DNA of 35,747 nucleotides from Oscillospiraceae bacterium. Lineage in GTDB: Bacteria; Bacillota; Clostridia; Oscillospirales; Oscillospiraceae. The notes beneath the pieces were generated by a model, which searched no databases, was not told the DNA's origin, and saw only the letters and a list, made by a program, of their open reading frames with translations. Of this stretch, positions 14,247 to 23,303 are shown in pieces. The stretch lies in assembly GCA_024404315.1 (NCBI GenBank), contig JAKSQD010000017.1, positions 1-35,747 of the forward strand. The letters run 5' to 3'. Made by a program: the position numbers and the translations under genes. Position 1 is the first letter of the stretch, and every line of letters begins with the position of its first letter.

Positions 14247-15605
14247 ATGTTCTATTGTTTGAGACGAAAAAAACAAAAGATGCCCAATTACGCAGCCAAT
14301 CCAGGAAGGGTGCTGGCGCTCAGTTTTCTGATTGTCATTTTGGTGGGAGCCGTTTTGCTGACGCTGCCCATCTCCAGCCGAGCGGGGCGGTGGACCAGCC
14401 CACTGACGGCACTCTTCACGGCCACCAGCGCCACTTGTGTGACCGGCCTTGCCACGGTGGAAACCGGACTGTGGTGGAGCGGGTTTGGACAGCTGGTAAT
14501 TCTCGTGATGATTCAATTGGGCGGCTTGGGATTTATGACCCTCCTTTATACCGTTGCCCTTCTGCTGAAACGGCGTTTGAGCATCTCCAGCCAGCTCGTT
14601 CTGATGGGGGCGCTCAACCTCAATTCCGCCGAGGATGCCTTGCGGGTGGCCAAACACGCCTTGGCCATTACCTTTTCCTGCGAGGGAATCGGAGCGCTGC
14701 TGCTGGCCTTCCGCTTCATCCCGGAGTATCACTTCGGAAAAGGACTGTGGTACAGCGTCTTCCACTCCGTCTCTGCATTCTGCAACGCCGGATTTGATCT
14801 GGTCGGCGGCATGAGCCATTATGCGCTGGATCCCTTGGTCAATCTGACGCTCATTCTGCTGATTCTCTCTTCCGGCCTGGGCTTTTTCGTCTGGGAGGAG
14901 CTGCTCCGCTGGTTCCGGGCGAAGCACCCCATTTCCCTTGCCAGTCGTCTGGTGCTGGGGATGACCGCTTTTCTGGCGGTGTCGGGTATGGTGCTGTTTT
15001 TCCTGTTGGAGTACAACCGCCCGGAGACGATGGGGGAAATGAACCTGCCGCAGAAGCTTATGGCCTCCCTCTTCCAGTCGGTCACGCTGCGAACAGCCGG
15101 TTTTTCCACGGTGGATCAGGGCGCTCTTTCCGAGAGCAGCAAGGCGCTTTCCGTGCTTTATATGCTGATTGGCGGCAACTCCGGTTCCACCGCAGGCGGC
15201 ATTAAGGTCAGCACCATCATTGTGCTGCTGCTGGGTCTTCGGACGGGACTGCAAGGCCGAGATAAAGTGACCGTTCGTGGCAGAACCATTCGTTCCCATC
15301 AGGTTTTCAACGCTATGACCCTGACGCTGCTGGTGATGCTGGCCGCCTTTGTGGGAGCCATTCTGGTTTCCATTCAAGAAAAACTTCCCTTCCTGGATTG
15401 CATCTATGAAACCGGCTCCGCCATTGCCACGGTGGGACTTTCTACCGGTATCACAGGCGGACTTTCCCCACAGTCTCAGCTTTTGATTATCTGCATGATG
15501 TATCTGGGTCGTGTGGGCATTCTCTCCTTCTCCTTTGCGGTGATTACCCATCGTCCTGTGGAGGAAAAAATCCGTTATCCCTATATGGATATGATGATTG
15601 GATAA
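14247..15605 (+). CDS. ktrB: Potassium uptake protein KtrB (Trk/Ktr/HKT family)
   Basis: Membrane subunit of a potassium transporter. It has 452 residues with the four membrane-pore-membrane repeats of the family. The filter segments are TCVTGL (63-68), CNAGFD, RTAGFS and ATVGLS, one glycine in each as expected. The conserved block GGNSGSTAGGIK occurs before the last repeat. At 452 residues it fits KtrB rather than the longer TrkH. GGTGGAAGG precedes the ATG; a later in-frame ATG at 14280 has no site. It is followed by ktrA on the same transcript. Confidence 0.94.
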   Translation: MFYCLRRKKQKMPNYAANPGRVLALSFLIVILVGAVLLTLPISSRAGRWTSPLTALFTATSATCVTGLATVETGLWWSGFGQLVILVMIQLGGLGFMTLLYTVALLLKRRLSISSQLVLMGALNLNSAEDALRVAKHALAITFSCEGIGALLLAFRFIPEYHFGKGLWYSVFHSVSAFCNAGFDLVGGMSHYALDPLVNLTLILLILSSGLGFFVWEELLRWFRAKHPISLASRLVLGMTAFLAVSGMVLFFLLEYNRPETMGEMNLPQKLMASLFQSVTLRTAGFSTVDQGALSESSKALSVLYMLIGGNSGSTAGGIKVSTIIVLLLGLRTGLQGRDKVTVRGRTIRSHQVFNAMTLTLLVMLAAFVGAILVSIQEKLPFLDCIYETGSAIATVGLSTGITGGLSPQSQLLIICMMYLGRVGILSFSFAVITHRPVEEKIRYPYMDMMIG

Positions 15606-15689
15606 ACGAGCGTGTGTTTGAGCGGCGGATTGCCATCTGCGCTCCAGCAAATACGCTGGAAACCCTACCCTTTTGAGGTGATTGTTACA

Positions 15690-16367
15690 ATGAAAAGCTA
15701 TGCTGTGATTGGTCTTGGACGTTTTGGCGGGGCGGTTGCCCGTGGCTTGATGGCTCCCGACCCGGAAACGGGGCATATTGTCAATGAAGTCATCGTGGTT
15801 GACATTGACGAAAATCACATTCAGGATATTTCCGACGAAGTGACCTATGCGGTTACGGCTGACCTTCGAGATTCCGAGGTGGTGCGGGAGCTGAATTTGA
15901 ATGAGTGTGATGCGGCCATTGTTGCCATCGGTTCGGATATCAGCACCAGCGTACTCATTACGCTGAATTTAAAGGAAGCAGGCTGTCCCTGCGTCATTGC
16001 CAAGGCCACCAACGAAAGCCACCGCCGCATTCTGGAAAAAATCGGAGCAGATCGGGTTATCATCCCGGAGCATGACTTTGGTATCCGTCTGGCGCAGAGC
16101 CTGAGCGGTTACAATGCCTATGATTTGGTGGCGCTTTCTGACAAATATTCCATTGCGCAGGCTCCCATTCCTTCCAGTTGGCTGGGCAAGTCCCTGACGG
16201 AGCTGGGGCTGCGAGCCAAATATCAAATCAACGTGCTCGCCATTCAGCCTCGGGGCAGCGACCAAATCATTGTGCCCCCTGACCCCCAAAAGCCCTTGCC
16301 CCTGGAAGGGGGCAGCATGACCGTGCTGGCCAGTCAGACGGTGCTGAGAAGCCTGAAAAACCTGTGA
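15690..16367 (+). CDS. ktrA: Potassium channel/transporter regulatory subunit KtrA (RCK)
   Basis: Cytoplasmic nucleotide-binding ring that gates KtrB. It has 225 residues. The RCK-N Rossmann domain begins KSYAVIGLGRFGGAVARGLM (dinucleotide motif GLGRFG) and the RCK-C domain covers about 140-225. Compared with typical KtrA, there is a short insertion APDPETGHIVN after the first helix. The ATG at 15690 has GAGGTG 11 nt upstream, and conserved sequence starts right there, which rules out the longer in-frame reading from 15612. It lies 84 bp after ktrB without an intervening terminator. Confidence 0.94.
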   Translation: MKSYAVIGLGRFGGAVARGLMAPDPETGHIVNEVIVVDIDENHIQDISDEVTYAVTADLRDSEVVRELNLNECDAAIVAIGSDISTSVLITLNLKEAGCPCVIAKATNESHRRILEKIGADRVIIPEHDFGIRLAQSLSGYNAYDLVALSDKYSIAQAPIPSSWLGKSLTELGLRAKYQINVLAIQPRGSDQIIVPPDPQKPLPLEGGSMTVLASQTVLRSLKNL

Positions 16368-16401
16368 TAAGGTGCAATGTGACAGGATGGATTGGTGAAG
16401 T

Positions 16402-17163
16402 ATGGAACGAATCACTTCCCGGGCAAATCCTCTGCTCGGACATATGAAAAAACTCATCAAAGACCGCTCTTACCGCCGGGAAAAGGGAGAATTTCTCTGT
16501 GACGGCGTGAAGATGCTGGAGGAAGCCATCAAATGGGGGGCGGAAATCACCGCCGTTCTAGTCTCGGACGGCCTGGATGTGCCCCTTCCGCAAAAGGGGC
16601 GAATCGCTCAGGTTCCGCCCGGCGTGATGGAGTCCGTTTCCCCCATGAAAGCGCCCCAAGGGGTGGTTTTCACCTGTAAAATTCCCTCTCAGGAGCGATT
16701 TGACCTTCAAAACGTCAAAACGCTGCTCCTGCTGGACGGCTTGCAGGATCCCGGCAACGTGGGCACCATCTGGCGCAGTGCCAGCGCCTTCGGAACGGAC
16801 GGCCTCCTCTTGACCGGGCACAGCGCAGACCCCTATAACTGGAAGGCTGTGAGAGCCAGCATGGGCGCTGTGTTCCGCCTCCCGGTCATGGAGCTGGAAT
16901 ACACGGACTTGAAGGCGCTGTGTGACCAAACGGGATTGCCCCTCTTTGGCACTGCCCTGCGGGACGATACGGAAGACCTGCGGAGCATCGACCCGGCGCA
17001 GCCCTGCATCCTTGCCGTCGGCAGCGAGGGACGGGGGCTTTCTTCCGAGCTGCTGTCCCTGTGTGAGAAAACCGTTAAAATTCCCATGGAGTCGGGCTGT
17101 GAGTCCTTGAACGCAGCCATGGCCGCAACCGTAGCGCTGTGGGAACGCTACCGATTTCAGTAA
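16402..17163 (+). CDS. TrmH/SpoU-family RNA 2'-O-methyltransferase
   Basis: S-adenosylmethionine-dependent 2'-O-ribose methylase of tRNA or rRNA with the trefoil-knot (SPOUT) fold. It has 253 residues. The N-terminal part (about 1-90) is a SpoU substrate-binding domain beginning ITSRANPLLGHMKKL. The catalytic domain shows the three family motifs: DPGNVGTIWRSASAFG, VGSEGRGLS, and IPMESGCESLNAAMAATV. Its substrate (for example 23S rRNA as in RlmB) cannot be told from sequence. The ribosome binding site is weak. It sits 33 bp before dprA in a common Firmicutes gene order. Confidence 0.9.
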   Translation: MERITSRANPLLGHMKKLIKDRSYRREKGEFLCDGVKMLEEAIKWGAEITAVLVSDGLDVPLPQKGRIAQVPPGVMESVSPMKAPQGVVFTCKIPSQERFDLQNVKTLLLLDGLQDPGNVGTIWRSASAFGTDGLLLTGHSADPYNWKAVRASMGAVFRLPVMELEYTDLKALCDQTGLPLFGTALRDDTEDLRSIDPAQPCILAVGSEGRGLSSELLSLCEKTVKIPMESGCESLNAAMAATVALWERYRFQ

Positions 17164-17196
17164 AGGGGTTGAAACCCATAAAAAGGAGGCGGCCTG

Positions 17197-18474
17197 ATGG
17201 CTTCCGCAAAGTTTTGGATTTGGTTGTCCGCCGTGGGGGATCCCGTGGCGGCCTGGAAAATTTATGAACATTTTGGCGATGTGGAAAAAGCCTACTTCGC
17301 CGACCCGGAGGAGTACAAGCTCATTCCGGGACTGCGTGCCCATCAAATTGCGCCCTTTCTCAACAAGGAGCAGGGATCCAAGCTGGTCTCCAAGATTGTG
17401 GCGGACTGCCGGGCGCTGGGCGTGCATATTTGCACCTGGGAAAGCGCAGATTATCCCGAACGCCTGCGCTACATCGACGTGCCGCCCTTGGTGCTCTACC
17501 TCCTGGGCAGACCCCTCCGCATCGAGGAGGAATGCGTGGTCGCTATGGCGGGAACACGCCGCTGCTCGCCCTATGGACAGGCGATGAGCTGGCGCTTTGC
17601 CGAACAGCTCACCCGGGAAGGCGCTCTCGTGCTGACCGGCGTTGCCGGGGGCTGCGATGAGGCCGCCGTGGTGGGTGCTTTGCAAGCGGGCGGCCCCGTT
17701 GCGGTGCTGCTGCCCGGCGGCGTGGATGTGCCCTTTGAGAACACCGATTTCTACCGTGCTTTGTACCAGAATATCGCCTCTTTTGGCACGCTTATCAGCA
17801 CCTATCCGCCCGGAACCCCCAACGACCACGCCCATTTCCGTTTCCGAAACGCCGTTCTCACCGGACTGAGCACTGTGGTGCTGCTGGTGGAGGCTGGCTT
17901 GCGGAGCGGTGCGCTCAATGTGGCCGCCAACGCCAACGATCAGGGGCGAACGGTGTATACCATTCCTGCTAACCTGGATTCGTGGAGCGCCATGGGCACC
18001 AATGGCCTGCTCTGCAACGGACAGGCGCTGGCCGTTATGTCGGCAGAGGATATGCTTCTCACCTATCGGGACTCATTTCCGCGCCTCAGCCTGCCAAAAT
18101 CGGCATATCCGTATGTGCAGGAGGAAGAAAAAGCGCCTGCCGTGCCGCCGACCGCTGCGGCGAAGGAGGACGAGCCAGACACGCTCCCGCCGGAAACGGA
18201 GACTTCTCAGGCGGCCATTCCAGAAAAAAAGGTTGACACCGCCGACATTTCAGATTATATTGACTTGAAAGCCGCCCAAAATGACTTTACCGATGATGAA
18301 CAATCCATCCTGCTCGCCTTGCAGGACGGCTCCCGCACGTCGGAGGAATTGACAGCTCAGACGGAGATTCCATCCGCACGGATGCTGGCGGCGCTGACCC
18401 TGCTGACCCTCCGTGGCTCCGTGCGGGAATGCGGCAGTGGCCGGTTTGAAGCAGCGGTCAAAGGAAAGGGATGA
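17197..18474 (+). CDS. dprA: DNA-processing protein DprA (Smf), divergent motifs
   Basis: DprA loads RecA onto incoming single-stranded DNA during transformation and is also kept in many bacteria not known to be competent. It has 425 residues. An N-terminal helical SAM/HhH-like region (about 1-70) is followed by the Rossmann-type DprA domain (about 85-300), an acidic Pro/Glu/Thr-rich linker (about 308-360) and a winged-helix domain (about 365-420). Key motifs are present but altered: MAGTRRCSPYG in place of VGSR..S.YG, LTGVAGGCDEAA in place of SGLARGID..A, and FRFRNAVLTGLS in place of F..RNRIIAGLS. A perfect AAGGAGG precedes the ATG. The altered residues may mean changed nucleic-acid binding. 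Confidence 0.88.
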   Translation: MASAKFWIWLSAVGDPVAAWKIYEHFGDVEKAYFADPEEYKLIPGLRAHQIAPFLNKEQGSKLVSKIVADCRALGVHICTWESADYPERLRYIDVPPLVLYLLGRPLRIEEECVVAMAGTRRCSPYGQAMSWRFAEQLTREGALVLTGVAGGCDEAAVVGALQAGGPVAVLLPGGVDVPFENTDFYRALYQNIASFGTLISTYPPGTPNDHAHFRFRNAVLTGLSTVVLLVEAGLRSGALNVAANANDQGRTVYTIPANLDSWSAMGTNGLLCNGQALAVMSAEDMLLTYRDSFPRLSLPKSAYPYVQEEEKAPAVPPTAAAKEDEPDTLPPETETSQAAIPEKKVDTADISDYIDLKAAQNDFTDDEQSILLALQDGSRTSEELTAQTEIPSARMLAALTLLTLRGSVRECGSGRFEAAVKGKG

Positions 18475-18509
18475 TTGACTCAGTGGCTGCTTGCTGGGTC
18501 ACAACTGGT

Positions 18510-18540
18510 TTGACGTTATCGCAGGATTGCGTTTTATTAT
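18510..18540 (+). promoter_or_regulatory. Candidate promoter of topA
   Basis: TTGACG (18510-18515), 19 bp, TATTAT (18535-18540). The spacer is long, so support is modest. Just upstream is a stem TGACTCAG/CTGGGTCA (18476-18483 with 18494-18501, one G-U pair) without a T-tract. Confidence 0.35.
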
Positions 18541-18559
18541 ATCTTTGGAGGAATCACCA

Positions 18560-21355
18560 ATGGCAAAAACCGAGCCGAAAACCGATCTGGTTATTGTCGA
18601 GTCACCGGCAAAGGCCAAAACCATCGGTAAATATCTCGGCCCTGGCTATACCGTCGTCGCTTCCATGGGTCACATCCGGGACTTGCCCAAGAGCAAGCTC
18701 AGTGTGGACATTGAGCACGACTTTCAGCCGACTTATGAGCCTTTAAAAGGCAAAGAGGACACCATTCGTCAGCTCAAGAAGCTGGCCAAGGCAAGCCGCT
18801 ATGTCTATCTGGCCACCGACCCGGATCGGGAAGGAGAGGCCATTTCCTGGCATCTGAAAGAGCTGCTGGAGCTGCCCGACGAACGAACCTTCCGTGTCAC
18901 CTTTAATGAAATCACCAAAGCGGTGGTCAATCAGTCCATCGCCGCCCCTCGTGTCATTGACCAAAATCTGGTGGACGCACAACAGGCCCGCCGTATTTTG
19001 GATCGTATCGTGGGCTATCAGCTTTCGCCTCTGCTGTGGCGCAAGATTCGCCGGGGGCTGTCCGCCGGACGAGTCCAGTCCGTGGCCACCCGTCTGGTGG
19101 TCGAGCGGGAGCGGGAAATCCGTGCCTTTGTCCCGCAGGAATATTGGTCTCTGGACGTGCGGCTGGATCGGATTCTGCCCCGTATTGGCAGCTTTACCGC
19201 CCATTATCACGGCGAGGGCAAGAAAAAAACCGAGCTTCCCAATGAGGCGGCGGTCAATGCCATCATCGCCGATACCAATCAGCATCCTTTTATCGTCTCC
19301 GGCGTGAGAAAGGGCGAGCGTCAGCGTCAGCCAGCGCCCCCCTTTACCACCTCAACCCTCCAGCAGGAAGCCAGCCGTAAGCTGGGCATGACCCCAAAAC
19401 GAACCATGTCCATTGCCCAGCAGCTTTATGAAGGCGTGGACATTGAGGGCGAGGGCACTGTGGGTCTTATCACCTATATGAGAACCGATTCCCTGCGCTT
19501 GTCTCAGGAGGCAACCGACGCCGCTCGGTCTTTTATCGCTGCCCGCTATGGGGAGCGTTATGTTCCCGAAAAGACCCGGGTCTATAAGACCAAGGGCAAT
19601 GCACAGGACGCTCACGAAGCCATCCGGCCCACCAACCTCCACCTCACCCCGGAGGAAATCCACAAGAGCCTGACCAGCGACCAGCTCAAGCTCTACCGCT
19701 TGATTTGGAGCCGCTTTTTGGCCTGCCAGATGGCAAACGCCATTTATGACACCGTTTCCATTGACGTGACCTGCTCCACCCACCTCTTCCGAGCCAGTCA
19801 CCAGAGCCTGAAATTCGCCGGTTTTACCGCCGTCTATGTGGAGAGCAAGGACGAGGGCGAGGAGGCGCTGGGTTCCCCGCTGCCCGACCTCTCCGAGGGA
19901 GAAGAGGTCAAAAAGCGCTCCGAGGAGAAAGCCCAGCACTTCACTCAGCCCCCCGCTCGTTTTACCGAGGCATCCCTCATCAAGATGCTGGAAGAGCTGG
20001 GCATTGGCCGCCCCTCTACCTATGCGCCCACCGTCTCCACCATTCTGGATCGCTTCTATGTGGTCAAGGACGGAAAGGCGCTGAAGCCCACGCCGCTGGG
20101 GGAAGTGGTCACGGTGCTGATGGAAGAAAAATTCAATGACATTGTGGATTCCGGCTTCACCGCCAAGATGGAAGCCAGTCTCGACGGCGTGGAGCACGGC
20201 GAAATCGACTGGAAGGAAGTGCTCCGCCGGTTCTACAATGGCTTTTCCGCCGAGCTGGAACAGGCCGAAAAAGATCTGGACGGCGAGCGCATCCCCATCC
20301 CCGTGGAGGAAACCGACGAGGTTTGCGACCTCTGCGGAAAGAAAATGGTCATCAAGATGGGGCGGTTTGGACGGTTCCTTTCCTGCTCCGGCTGGCCGGA
20401 TTGCAACTATGCCAAGCCGCTGGTGGTGCAGGCTCCGGGGCGCTGTCCCAAGTGCGGCAGCCGCATCCTGAAAAAGACCAGCAAAAAGGGATATACCTAT
20501 TATGGCTGTGAACACAACCGCCCCGTCAATGGGATTGTCTGCGATTTTATGACCTGGAATGTACCCACGGCGGATAATTGCCCCATCTGCGGCGATACCA
20601 TGTTCAAAAACTCCGGCAGAGGAGCCAAAAAGCTCTTTTGTGTGAATGAAAAATGCGAAAACTTTACGCCCGAGGAGCTGCGCCCCGGTTATCGTCCGCC
20701 CAAGCCCAAAGCGGAGGGCGAGACGGTCTCGGATGCCGCAGAGGAGGCGCTGAAGAAGGAAGCAAAAACCACACCCAAGCCCTCTGTCAAGGCCGGAACG
20801 TCTGCGGGGAAGAAGAAAACCACCACGAAATCCTCCCAGACCGCCAAGACCAACACCCCCAAGGTGAAGCGAGAGCGCACCCCCGCCCAGATTGCCGCCA
20901 CCGAGCGGATGCTGGCCGCCGCTAAGGCCAAGCGGGAAGCAGAAAAGGCCGCTGAGATGGTAGTTGACCCCGCTACCGGTGAGGTGTTGGAGATGACTCC
21001 CAAGAAAGCGGAGAAAAAGCCCGCCACCAAGAAGAGAAAGTTTGCCGATGCCCCCAAGGTGAAGCGGGAGCGCACCCCCGCCCAGATTGCCGCCACGGAG
21101 CGGATGTTGGCCGCCGCTAAGGCCAAGCGGGAAGCAGAAAAGGCCGCTGAGATGGTAGTTGACCCCGCTACCGGTGAGGTGTTGGAGATGACTCCCAAGA
21201 AAGCGGAGAAAAAGCCCGCCACCAAGAAGAGAAAGTTTGCCGATGCCCCCAAGGTGAAGCGGGAGCGCACCCCCGCCCAGATTGCCGCCACCGAGCGGAT
21301 GTTGGCCGCCGCCAAAGCCAAGCGGGAAGCCAAGAAAGCCGCTGAGGGCAAATGA
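18560..21355 (+). CDS. topA: DNA topoisomerase I (type IA) with tandemly repeated basic tail
   Basis: Relaxes negative supercoils by single-strand passage. It has 931 residues. The Toprim domain starts DLVIVESPAKAKTIGKYL; the active-site tyrosine is Tyr306 in LITYMRTDS. Three C-terminal zinc-finger repeats begin at Cys589 (CDLCG), Cys629 (CPKCG) and Cys674 (CPICG). From about residue 720 the protein becomes a Lys/Ala-rich tail. From residue 768 this consists of 2.5 near-identical copies of a 65-residue unit. The ATG at 18560 has GGAGG 8 nt upstream and starts directly before conserved sequence; an upstream in-frame ATG at 18491 lacks a site. The tail probably binds DNA non-specifically. The stop overlaps the Nudix start (ATGA). 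Confidence 0.97.
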   Translation: MAKTEPKTDLVIVESPAKAKTIGKYLGPGYTVVASMGHIRDLPKSKLSVDIEHDFQPTYEPLKGKEDTIRQLKKLAKASRYVYLATDPDREGEAISWHLKELLELPDERTFRVTFNEITKAVVNQSIAAPRVIDQNLVDAQQARRILDRIVGYQLSPLLWRKIRRGLSAGRVQSVATRLVVEREREIRAFVPQEYWSLDVRLDRILPRIGSFTAHYHGEGKKKTELPNEAAVNAIIADTNQHPFIVSGVRKGERQRQPAPPFTTSTLQQEASRKLGMTPKRTMSIAQQLYEGVDIEGEGTVGLITYMRTDSLRLSQEATDAARSFIAARYGERYVPEKTRVYKTKGNAQDAHEAIRPTNLHLTPEEIHKSLTSDQLKLYRLIWSRFLACQMANAIYDTVSIDVTCSTHLFRASHQSLKFAGFTAVYVESKDEGEEALGSPLPDLSEGEEVKKRSEEKAQHFTQPPARFTEASLIKMLEELGIGRPSTYAPTVSTILDRFYVVKDGKALKPTPLGEVVTVLMEEKFNDIVDSGFTAKMEASLDGVEHGEIDWKEVLRRFYNGFSAELEQAEKDLDGERIPIPVEETDEVCDLCGKKMVIKMGRFGRFLSCSGWPDCNYAKPLVVQAPGRCPKCGSRILKKTSKKGYTYYGCEHNRPVNGIVCDFMTWNVPTADNCPICGDTMFKNSGRGAKKLFCVNEKCENFTPEELRPGYRPPKPKAEGETVSDAAEEALKKEAKTTPKPSVKAGTSAGKKKTTTKSSQTAKTNTPKVKRERTPAQIAATERMLAAAKAKREAEKAAEMVVDPATGEVLEMTPKKAEKKPATKKRKFADAPKVKRERTPAQIAATERMLAAAKAKREAEKAAEMVVDPATGEVLEMTPKKAEKKPATKKRKFADAPKVKRERTPAQIAATERMLAAAKAKREAKKAAEGK
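20861..21355 (+). repeat. 195-bp in-frame tandem repeat, 2.5 copies, in topA
   Basis: Units start at 20861, 21056 and 21251, exactly 195 bp apart; the third is cut after about 105 bp by the stop codon. Copies 1 and 2 differ at only 3 of 195 positions by eye (CGA/CGG, ACC/ACG, CTG/TTG), all silent. Each unit encodes 65 residues, including RTPAQIAATERMLAAAKAK and VDPATGEVLEMTPKKAEK. Confidence 0.95.
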
Positions 21356-21846
21356 TGGATCTCACCTTCCACACCAACCAAGGGTGTTTTAACTATCGGG
21401 TGGGCGCTGTTATCCTACGGGATGGCAAGCTGCTGCTGATGCACAACGACAAGGAAGATATCTATTATACCGTGGGCGGACGGGTGCAGTTTGGCGAATC
21501 CACCCAAGAAGCGATTCTGCGGGAGGTTCGGGAGGAACTGGCCATCGAATTGGAGATTGACCGCCCCCTGTGCTTTCATGAGAGCTTCTACGTTTACGAG
21601 CTGACCGGAGAAGTGGTGCATGAAATTGCGGTTTACTACCTCATGAAAAACACTCCGGCGCTGGAACGTATTTACTGTACGTCCGTCACCGCTCTGGGCG
21701 CACCGGAGACGCTGCACTGGGTTCCCGTGGCGGAGCTGCGTAACCATCACGCTGTCCCCACCACCTTGTTTGACCGGCTGGACAGTCTGACCGGCGGAAT
21801 GCGTGTGGTGACAGAACGAGAAGCCGCCGGAGCATGTCCGGCGTGA
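21352..21846 (+). CDS. Nudix hydrolase
   Basis: Hydrolyses a nucleoside-diphosphate-linked compound; the substrate is unknown. It has 164 residues. The Nudix box is complete: GRVQFGE, seven residues, then REVREEL, with the metal-binding glutamates in place. The beginning NYRVGAVILRDGKLLLMHND is a typical Nudix strand pair. Its ATG overlaps the topA stop codon in an ATGA junction (a second ATG follows immediately), with GAGGG in the end of topA serving as ribosome binding site, so it is translationally coupled to topA. Confidence 0.9.
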   Translation: MMDLTFHTNQGCFNYRVGAVILRDGKLLLMHNDKEDIYYTVGGRVQFGESTQEAILREVREELAIELEIDRPLCFHESFYVYELTGEVVHEIAVYYLMKNTPALERIYCTSVTALGAPETLHWVPVAELRNHHAVPTTLFDRLDSLTGGMRVVTEREAAGACPA

Positions 21847-21899
21847 ATGACCATAAAAGGAAGACATTGACGAGAAATGCCGTCAATGACCAAGGATGA

Positions 21900-23231
21900 A
21901 TGATGAATCAAGAATTAAAAGCAACCGTGATTGGCGCTGGTCTGGCTGGCTCTGAGGCCGCCTGGCAGTTGGCTCAACGAGGCATTGCCGTCACCCTGTA
22001 CGAAATGAAGCCCAAGAAAATGACCCCGGCGCACAAGAGCGAGGGCTTCGCCGAGCTGATTTGCTCCAACTCTCTCCGGGCGAACAACATTGAAAACGCC
22101 GTCGGCCTGTTGAAGGAGGAAATGCGCCGCTGTGGTTCCCTCATCATGGAGATGGCCGATAAGCACGCCGTTCCCGCTGGCGGAGCCTTGGCAGTGGATC
22201 GCTACGCCTTTTCTCAGGCAGTCACCGAGGCCATCAAGAACCATCCCAATATCACCGTTGTGGAAGAGGAAGTCACTGCCATTCCCGAGGAGGGACAGGT
22301 GCTCATTGCTTCCGGTCCGCTGACCTCTGACGAGCTGGCGCAGCACATCGCCGGACGCTTCCCCCAGCAGAACTATTTGCACTTTTTCGACGCTGTGGCA
22401 CCCTTGGTCAACTTTGAAAGCGTCGATATGGAAAAGGCCTGGTTTGGCAGCCGTTACGGAAAGGGAACCGCCGACTATATCAACTGCCCCATGACTCGGG
22501 AGGAGTATGATGCCTTTTGGACGGAGCTTTGCGGCGCTGAGGAGGCCAAGCTCCACGGCTTTGAGGATCAGAAGGTCTTTGAGGGCTGTATGCCGGTGGA
22601 GGTCATGGGTCGCCGTGGTCACGATACCCTCTGCTATGGCCCGCTGAAACCCGTCGGCCTGCCCGACCCGAGAACCGGTCAGGAGCCTTACGCCGTGGTG
22701 CAGCTCCGCAAGGACAACGCCGAGGGCAGCATTTATAACATCGTGGGGTTCCAGACTCATTTGACCTGGCTGGAGCAGCGGCGGGTGTTCCGCATGATTC
22801 CCGGCCTGGAAAACGCCGATTTTGTCCGCTATGGTGTCATGCACCGCAACACCTACATTGACTCCCCCCGTCTGCTGAACCACTATTATCAGGTAATCGA
22901 CGAGCCTCGGCTGTCCTTTGCCGGACAGATGACCGGCGTGGAGGGCTATGTGGAGTCCGCCGCCTCCGGCTTGCTGGCCGGTTCCGAGCTGGCTCGCCGG
23001 ATGCTGGGACAGGAGCCGCTGGACTTCCCCAGAGAAACCGCTCTCGGCGCTCTGAGCTACTATATCAGCAATCCCACCGTCACTGATTTCCAGCCCATGA
23101 ACGTCAACTTTGGTATCATTCCGCCTCTGGGTCGGAAGATTCGGGGTGGTAAGAAGGTCAAAAACGCCGCTCTGGCCGAGCGTGCGCTCAACGCTCTGGA
23201 GGAAGTGCTCCAGAAAAGCCGTAACAATTAA
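21900..23231 (+). CDS. trmFO: tRNA m5U54 methyltransferase, folate/FAD-dependent
   Basis: Methylates U54 in the T-loop of tRNA using methylenetetrahydrofolate and FAD. It has 443 residues. The N-terminal FAD motif is [19 protein letters not shown]. The two functional cysteines lie in [12 protein letters not shown] (Cys55) and FEGCMPVE (Cys230). GMHRNTY-like and [18 protein letters not shown] blocks match the family, as does [10 protein letters not shown] near the end. Start choice is between tandem ATGs at 21900 and 21903, both served by AAGG at 21891-21894. It is in the common topA-trmFO neighbourhood of Firmicutes. Confidence 0.97.
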   Translation: MMNQELKATVIGAGLAGSEAAWQLAQRGIAVTLYEMKPKKMTPAHKSEGFAELICSNSLRANNIENAVGLLKEEMRRCGSLIMEMADKHAVPAGGALAVDRYAFSQAVTEAIKNHPNITVVEEEVTAIPEEGQVLIASGPLTSDELAQHIAGRFPQQNYLHFFDAVAPLVNFESVDMEKAWFGSRYGKGTADYINCPMTREEYDAFWTELCGAEEAKLHGFEDQKVFEGCMPVEVMGRRGHDTLCYGPLKPVGLPDPRTGQEPYAVVQLRKDNAEGSIYNIVGFQTHLTWLEQRRVFRMIPGLENADFVRYGVMHRNTYIDSPRLLNHYYQVIDEPRLSFAGQMTGVEGYVESAASGLLAGSELARRMLGQEPLDFPRETALGALSYYISNPTVTDFQPMNVNFGIIPPLGRKIRGGKKVKNAALAERALNALEEVLQKSRNN

Positions 23232-23303
23232 AGCCGATTGGTTCCGTTTCTCTGCGATTCCATCTCAACCCACGCTCCACAAAATCCAAAGGAGGATTTT
23301 TTC

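Noticed and set aside
14223-15818. 531-codon minus-strand open frame opposite ktrB
   Set aside because: Composition is extreme in His, Gln and Gly, as expected from the complement of a membrane protein gene; ktrB is certain.
20861-21355. Tandem repeats as a possible CRISPR array
   Set aside because: Units are 195 bp, contiguous and coding, with no spacers.
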